This document shows, piece after piece, positions 58,735-64,000 of a stretch of DNA of 64,000 nucleotides. The number at the start of each line of letters is the position of its first letter. Position 1 is the first letter of the stretch. The notes under the pieces are model-generated. The model did not search any database. It had not been told where the DNA came from and saw nothing but the letters and a program-made list of their open reading frames with translations. The position numbers and the translations under genes were made by a program. The DNA is from Parapristionchus giblindavisi (lineage: Eukaryota; Nematoda; Chromadorea; Rhabditida; Diplogasteridae), in contig CALSFV010000024.1 of the NCBI GenBank assembly GCA_943737045.1, positions 292,001 to 356,000 on the forward strand. The letters are read 5' to 3'.

Positions 58735-59892
58735 ATGTCCGTACCTGATCAAATAGCTGAGTTACCGTAAGTCATACTTTTGTTTTGCTTCTCCTTACAG
58801 TAACCTGGCAGTAGTCCTTACAGCACTTCTTTTCAGTTATATTATTGATCAACTAAAGAAGGATTGCGATTTGAAGAATAAGGAGATTGGACGTCTGAAA
58901 AGGGTAAAATTTCTATATTACTCTTTTCTTTCTATAATATATTATAAAATTTCTATGTATATTACAATTTATATATTTTTATTTATATTAATTTATAAAT
59001 TTTTTAAAATTTATTTTTATATTTATATTTATTTTTCTTTTTTTTTAAAATTTATATATTACAAATATGCAGTAATATTTGTATTCTTAAGAATGGAGGC
59101 CCAGCGTGTTCGCTGACTACTCTTGAGACTACTTTCGAGTACGACTTTGACTTCACTGATGATAACGAGAAGAGTATCGATAGTATGGAAGTTGAGGTAG
59201 TTTATATCGACCACTTTGGTTTGACATACATATACACAGAGAAAAATGTACTCCAAAGTACACAAGACATGTAAAGTGCTACACATTGATTAAATTTGCT
59301 CGAGTAGGGATAGTTAACGATGATTTGCCCGTATTCTGACAATGGTAGCATGTATACACAGGCAAATCGTTGATTTTTGGTTTACCACTTGGCCGAATGT
59401 GGGCAAATTGTATACACAAGTATGGAAAGTTGGAAAATCTGTTTCCTAATATTTGGGCAGGTTTGCTCTCCGTTTATATTCAATACTTTTGTTTATATGT
59501 TTAAATATAACACTTCACAGGTCTTGTGTACCGTCGAGCACACTTTTTTCCCTGACTGTTTTTGACCATTTCTACTCAACGTATACGTATTCACTCAAAA
59601 CATGGATCAATAAAAATCGCTAATAATTTATAATATAAATGTGATTTTTAAAGTTACCAGTGGTGACCGTCGTGCTCACATTTGGAGAATATACTCATCC
59701 TCGATCTGGAGAAGTCTGCCATTATTTGTTAGTTTGCAAATAATAAACAATCTATGAATTAGTCATCGGCTAGTTGTGTCATACCTTTCATTTCTTTTGA
59801 TGCGAGCGCTTGAAGGGATCAGACTTAGAAAATACATCAAGGCATTCAGAATGCCTCAAGTACGTACGCATGAAGAGTCACGTATAACTATA

Positions 59893-60436
59893 CAGTACAG
59901 CCCGGTCGTGTATTGTACACATTCTGCGCTGCGCACCGCTGCGGGGCGCATTTGGACGCATCATTTATTTCCTTTGCGTATGAATATTTTTGAATTCTCA
60001 AAGTCTTAATCATGAGTTTCCGTAATAAAAAGTTCTTTTAATGACTAAAGAAACTGAAACAAAATTTGTATTAATGAGAAAAAACAATTAAAAGGCAAAT
60101 CACACTGGTCCGAAAATGATGGGTACTGTAAATTTTAAAATAGGTCTTACGGCGATCGTGCGATCGATACGCAGTATTACAGTATACCTTTCCAGTAAAT
60201 TAATAGTGATCATTTTCGGACCAGTGTGATTTGCCTTTTAATTGTTTTTTCTCATTAATAAAAATTTTGTTTCAGTTTCTTTAGTCATTAAAAGAACTTT
60301 TTATCACGGAAACTCATGATTAAGACTTTGAGAATTCAAAAATATTCATACGCAAAGGAAATAAATGACGCGTCCAAATGCGCCCCGCAGCGGTGCGCAG
60401 CGCAGAATGTGTACAAAACACGACCGGGCTGTACTG
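59893..60436. mobile_element. Palindromic MITE inside a BTB-6 coding exon
   Basis: CAGTACAGCCCGGTCGTG and complement form the ends, TA is duplicated (59891-59892, 60437-60438), and the arms are inverted copies around 60160. BTB-4 has the uninterrupted exon (ATAACTATATTCACTACG). Fits Tc1/mariner-type mobilisation. Confidence 0.92.
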
Positions 60437-61203
60437 TATTTACTACGACTTCGGTTGTGAGTTTTGAACCTAACAAATTTTGATATTTTAGTCTAAAAAT
60501 TTATAAACATTAATACGTCGCATTATTCAGGGTTCTTCATATACCGAAGACTCTGTATTCGAGATGGTTAATTCACGCGCTGGAGAATCTGTAACCATGC
60601 GTGGGCGGGCTACATTTAGCTCGATTCTAAAGGGGACATCCGAATCTGTAACGCTCAAGGCTAAGAAAGTTCTTGCTATGAGCTATGGCAAGGTAAGGTT
60701 TAACTTTTTTGAATTTATTAGTTGTCACTTTCATCTATGCACTTATATATTTATCGATTGATTTAAGGGCATTCAAAAAGGAAAATTTAAGTGTGTGATG
60801 AAAATCTTCTACGATGGATCCCCGACAGTTCTTCCTTATCAACAAATTGATGATATGATTGCATTACGATTCACAGATGGAGTAAGTCTTGGTAAATCAA
60901 AGATGACTTAGATAACGTGGCCTTATTGTTAGCAGAAGATTTAGGGATAATTTGGATTAACGCTCGTTCTTTTCAGTTAAAATATTTAGTTCGAAATTTT
61001 ATATTTACTACCATGGCTTCGATAAATAGATAAATATTTATAAATTGGGAAGGTTGACCTTTACCGCGCTTTCCATTTAGGTGCGGTAAAGACCAACCTA
61101 AAAGCTAGTTTTGCACATGCTAACAAGGGAATGCCCGCGGAAAGAAAACTGGTTGAAAAGTCGCCAGCATGTTTATCTTGGCGAAAAAATCGCTTCGTAT
61201 TTA

Positions 61204-61633
61204 CTAGGGAATGGTTTCTTTGATGGTTGAAATTACGGGGAGTGACCTACATAGCAATATTCAGCATGGTCGACTTAGTAAGAATCAACTTTCAAAAGTT
61301 GCCATTGATCGATTTTTTTAAGCGAAACCCGTCATATCCGCAGCACGAAAGACAACCAAAAAGTTGCATTTTTTGTTTTTCTCACTTTTTGAACGCGAAT
61401 TCGATTGCATTTCATGTCTGCATGGTAATTCAAGCAAAACATGCTGTTTCAGTGGAAATCAAGTCCAAAAAATCGTTTTGGGCTGTCTTTCGTGCGGCGG
61501 ATATGCGACGGGTTTCGTTAAAAATCGATCAATGGCAACTTTTGAAAGTTGATTCTTACTAAATCGACCATGCTGAATATTGCTATGTAGGTCACTCCCC
61601 GTAATTTCAACCATCAAAGAAACCATTCCCTAG
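61204..61633. mobile_element. Palindromic MITE in BTB-6 intron 7
   Basis: Ends CTAGGGAATGGTTTCTTTGA and complement, flanked by TTA (61201-61203 and 61634-61636). The 3-bp TTA duplication fits PIF/Harbinger-type elements. No coding sequence. Confidence 0.82.
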
Positions 61634-62457
61634 TTAGCGTGGTTGGTCTTTACTCTTTCCCGTTCGCCCTACAAATGCTAGTTACACACATGCTAAGCAT
61701 AACTGAACAGCCCTAGGCATACCATTAGAGCATACCAATGACATTCCAGACTACTATGCAAGCTCATTCTGGCTGTCTGTCTATGTGGTCTTCCTACTTT
61801 GCCAGATATCTTCATTCAGAGATGAAAGAAGCTAAGGAAGGCGTCTTTCCTGTTGAAGTGCTATAAAATGAATTTGCATAAAGTTGTATTATTTTTGGTT
61901 TAGGATTACACAGCTGATGAATTTCGTGAACTTCTTGATGTAATATCACCATCAAGTAAACCTATCGATTTGTTCAATCTCGAAAAATTATTGGACATGG
62001 CCGATCGATACTTAATGCCGAACGTAAGTTTATTGCAATAGTTCTTCAAAGGGGTATTCTCATATTTTTAAAAAAAATACTGTACATAATTAATGGGTAA
62101 CTACGTTGACATTGCGTAATTGAGAGTTCTTTCATTTTTCGACAACACTGAAAAAAGAAAATTCACGAAATCAAGAATGACAATTTCAGTTGTCTAAACT
62201 GTGCGAGAATTTTCTGACTGACAGAAGTCGCCATAATATGACAGATATTGTTATTATCAAGATTGCCGATGAATATAATCTTCACACGACGAGAGCGGTC
62301 AGAAATTTTGTGTTTTTTTTAAAGAACTAGGAATAGTTACATTGAAAAAAACAATCACTAAACCATTATGTGCGTTGCACACATTACACTGCATTTATTT
62401 TATGATTTTTTCAATCTAAAATAGCCAGCAAAATTTTGACAGTAGAAAATATTTCAG

Positions 62458-62906
62458 GGGTCTGTCCAATCTGTCAAAAAAGATGCGAACAAAGTTGCGA
62501 ACAAAGTTCGCAACTTTGTTCGCATCTTTTTCTCTAAATCTCTCGAAATACACGCTCTCTAATTCTCTCTAACAAAAGATGCGAACAAAGTTGCGACCAA
62601 AAGATGGGAACAAAGTTGCGAACTTTGTTGCGAGGTCGGTTAGAGCAGGCGAGAGAGTGTGCATTTGAAGAGGAGCTGAATAAGTAATGCCCGTTTACTT
62701 TTTCTGCTCCTCTTCAAATGCACACTCTCTCGCCTGCTCTAACCGACCTCGCAACAAAGTTCGCAACTTTGTTCCCATCTTTTGGTCGCAACTTTGTTCG
62801 CATCTTTTGTTAGAGAGAATTAGAGAGCGTGTATTTCGAGAGATTTAGAGAAAAAGATGCGAACAAAGTTGCGAACAAAATCTTTTTTGACAGATTGGAC
62901 AGACCC
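62458..62906. mobile_element. MITE inserted at the exon 11 splice acceptor of BTB-6
   Basis: Ends GGGTCTGTCCAATCTGTC and complement, with CAG duplicated on both sides (62455-62457 and 62907-62909). The inside has nested inverted copies of GATGCGAACAAAGTTGCG. The other BTB genes read ATTTCAGATCATT without interruption here. Confidence 0.9.
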
Positions 62907-63189
62907 CAGATCATTCTCGAGAGAATCAAAACAAGTCAAGAAATGAAAACGAAGCTCTCATCAAATGCACAATTTGCTGAACTGTCTGATACGATGAAGA
63001 GTGCTATTGGTTCAAGGTAACATTGATTTATTCACGTTTAAAAAATGAATGCGTAGTCCATGTGCTTTTCTTATTCAAAATCTTAACACCTTTCAAAATG
63101 TTTTGAACATTCAAAAATGTAACATCCTAAAAATTCTAATAACCTGCATTAATTATAGATTCGTCGAACTAATGATGGATGGAAAATGA

Positions 63190-64000
63190 TTCCCCATCGA
63201 TTTTCTCAATCCTTCTCATGTGTTTCTTTATCATTGTCTTTTCCCATAGTCATATCATAAGTAATACAGAATAATCATGATTAATTACTGTGGCACTGGG
63301 TCGGATGAGAACCGACTGGATGAGAAGCATAGTATAGAATCTTACTATAATTGTGCTGCCTTCGTGATTTCTTCGCATATTTTTTTCAATTACTAAAGAA
63401 AATGGAATAAATATCTATTCATAAGAAACCCATTTAAAATGCAAATCACATTGATTAGAAAATAATGGGTACTATGATTTTTTTCTAAAAATATTCTACA
63501 GTAGTGCCTAAATTAGTTCCCATAATCTTATTCTTATTCTTCAAAGCAACATCCTTTTTCAATTGTTCAATGAGCGATCTCAATTATAAAATTAATTTTG
63601 CGACAAAAAATATTTTTTTTAGAAAATCGCAAAAATATTGTTGGAATGGCGAAAGTGTTTGTAAGTGAAATTTTGTCCCAACACGAATTCAAGAACTGAG
63701 CATACTGTAGTTTGTTGAAAGCGCAATTGATTTGCGCACAGCTTTACTCGAACGAATTTTTAAAAAAAACCTTTTTTTCGCTCTTTTTATGCTCTGTATA
63801 TTAAAATAGCTGTGGTTCATATACATATATGTTCAATATATCATATTCACTCATATTTACTACTCAGAGGCTGTTTAATCATGCTTACGCTTTGATTCCT
63901 TATTGCAAACTATATTTCTATAAAATTATTTTCATTATACATATATAGGATATGATTTATTGTTTAATGCTTAAGCTTCTTTTATGCGATGATCCTTGAG
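63190..64000. promoter_or_regulatory. Upstream region of a further type B BTB gene
   Basis: From about 63460 the sequence follows the stretch between BTB-4 and BTB-5 and that before BTB-3, up to GCTTAAGCTTCTTTTATGCG and ATGATCCTTGAG (compare 26165 and 26452). The next BTB gene should start a few hundred bases past the window. Confidence 0.7.

Larger units (their letters stand above)
58735..63189 (+). pseudogene. BTB-domain gene, type A, unit 3 (BTB-6), exon 5 interrupted
   Basis: Twelve exons are recognisable: 58735-58766, 58837-58903, 59092-59196, 59654-59727, 59823-60456 (interrupted), 60531-60692, 60768-60881, 61750-61857, 61904-62023, 62190-62297, 62910-63016 and 63159-63189. It is closest to BTB-4, sharing the 57-bp addition in exon 6. 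A 544-bp MITE splits exon 5 after SRITI and brings in-frame stops, so the normal protein cannot be made unless the insert is spliced out. A second MITE occupies intron 7, and a third sits exactly at the 3' splice site of exon 11. Outside exon 5 all frames remain open, so the damage is recent. Confidence 0.8.

Overview
Nematode nuclear DNA. The evidence is many ~100-bp exons with TTTCAG-type 3' splice sites and short introns, nematode-type multi-exon genes (BTB proteins, seven-helix chemoreceptor-like proteins, MIG-18-like secreted proteins), nuclear tRNA genes, and Tc1/mariner and Mutator-type transposons with palindromic MITEs. Genes of 9-12 small exons suggest a diplogastrid (Pristionchus-like) genome; that placement is inference.

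Layout. 0-8 kb: the 3' half of an unrecognised plus-strand gene with a tRNA-Asp inside an intron, a tRNA-Glu, a second tRNA-Asp, a decayed Tc1-type transposase, and a complete 9-exon minus-strand gene for a secreted protein with an extremely Cys-rich core. 8-11.5 kb: a divergent BTB-domain gene (BTB-1).

12-64 kb is a tandemly repeated cassette present about three times: a minus-strand chemoreceptor gene, then a plus-strand 'type A' BTB gene, then a 'type B' BTB gene, then (in units 1-2 and 2-3) a minus-strand MIG-18-like gene leading into the next unit. Receptors lie at 12.3-14.8, 33.9-36.3 and 50.0-55.0 kb; type A BTB at 19.7, 38.8 and 58.7 kb; type B BTB at 26.7 and 43.4 kb, with the next type B promoter at the right edge; MIG-18-like genes at 31.5 and 46.2 kb. 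All six BTB genes keep the same 12-exon structure with matching phases.

The repeated units differ mainly by transposon insertions, so paralogous copies act as empty-site controls. Examples: a mariner at 55.5 kb, TTAA-flanked MITEs at 13.9 and 33.2 kb, a 10-bp-TSD element at 22.4 kb, a fold-back Mutator derivative (9-bp TSD, SWIM and PHD fingers) at 23.4-25.9 kb, long palindromic elements in BTB introns, and in BTB-6 one MITE inside a coding exon and one exactly at a splice acceptor. Receptor copy 1 is a pseudogene and BTB-6 is probably one. Exon joins were worked out by hand from splice signals and phase; no database search was possible.
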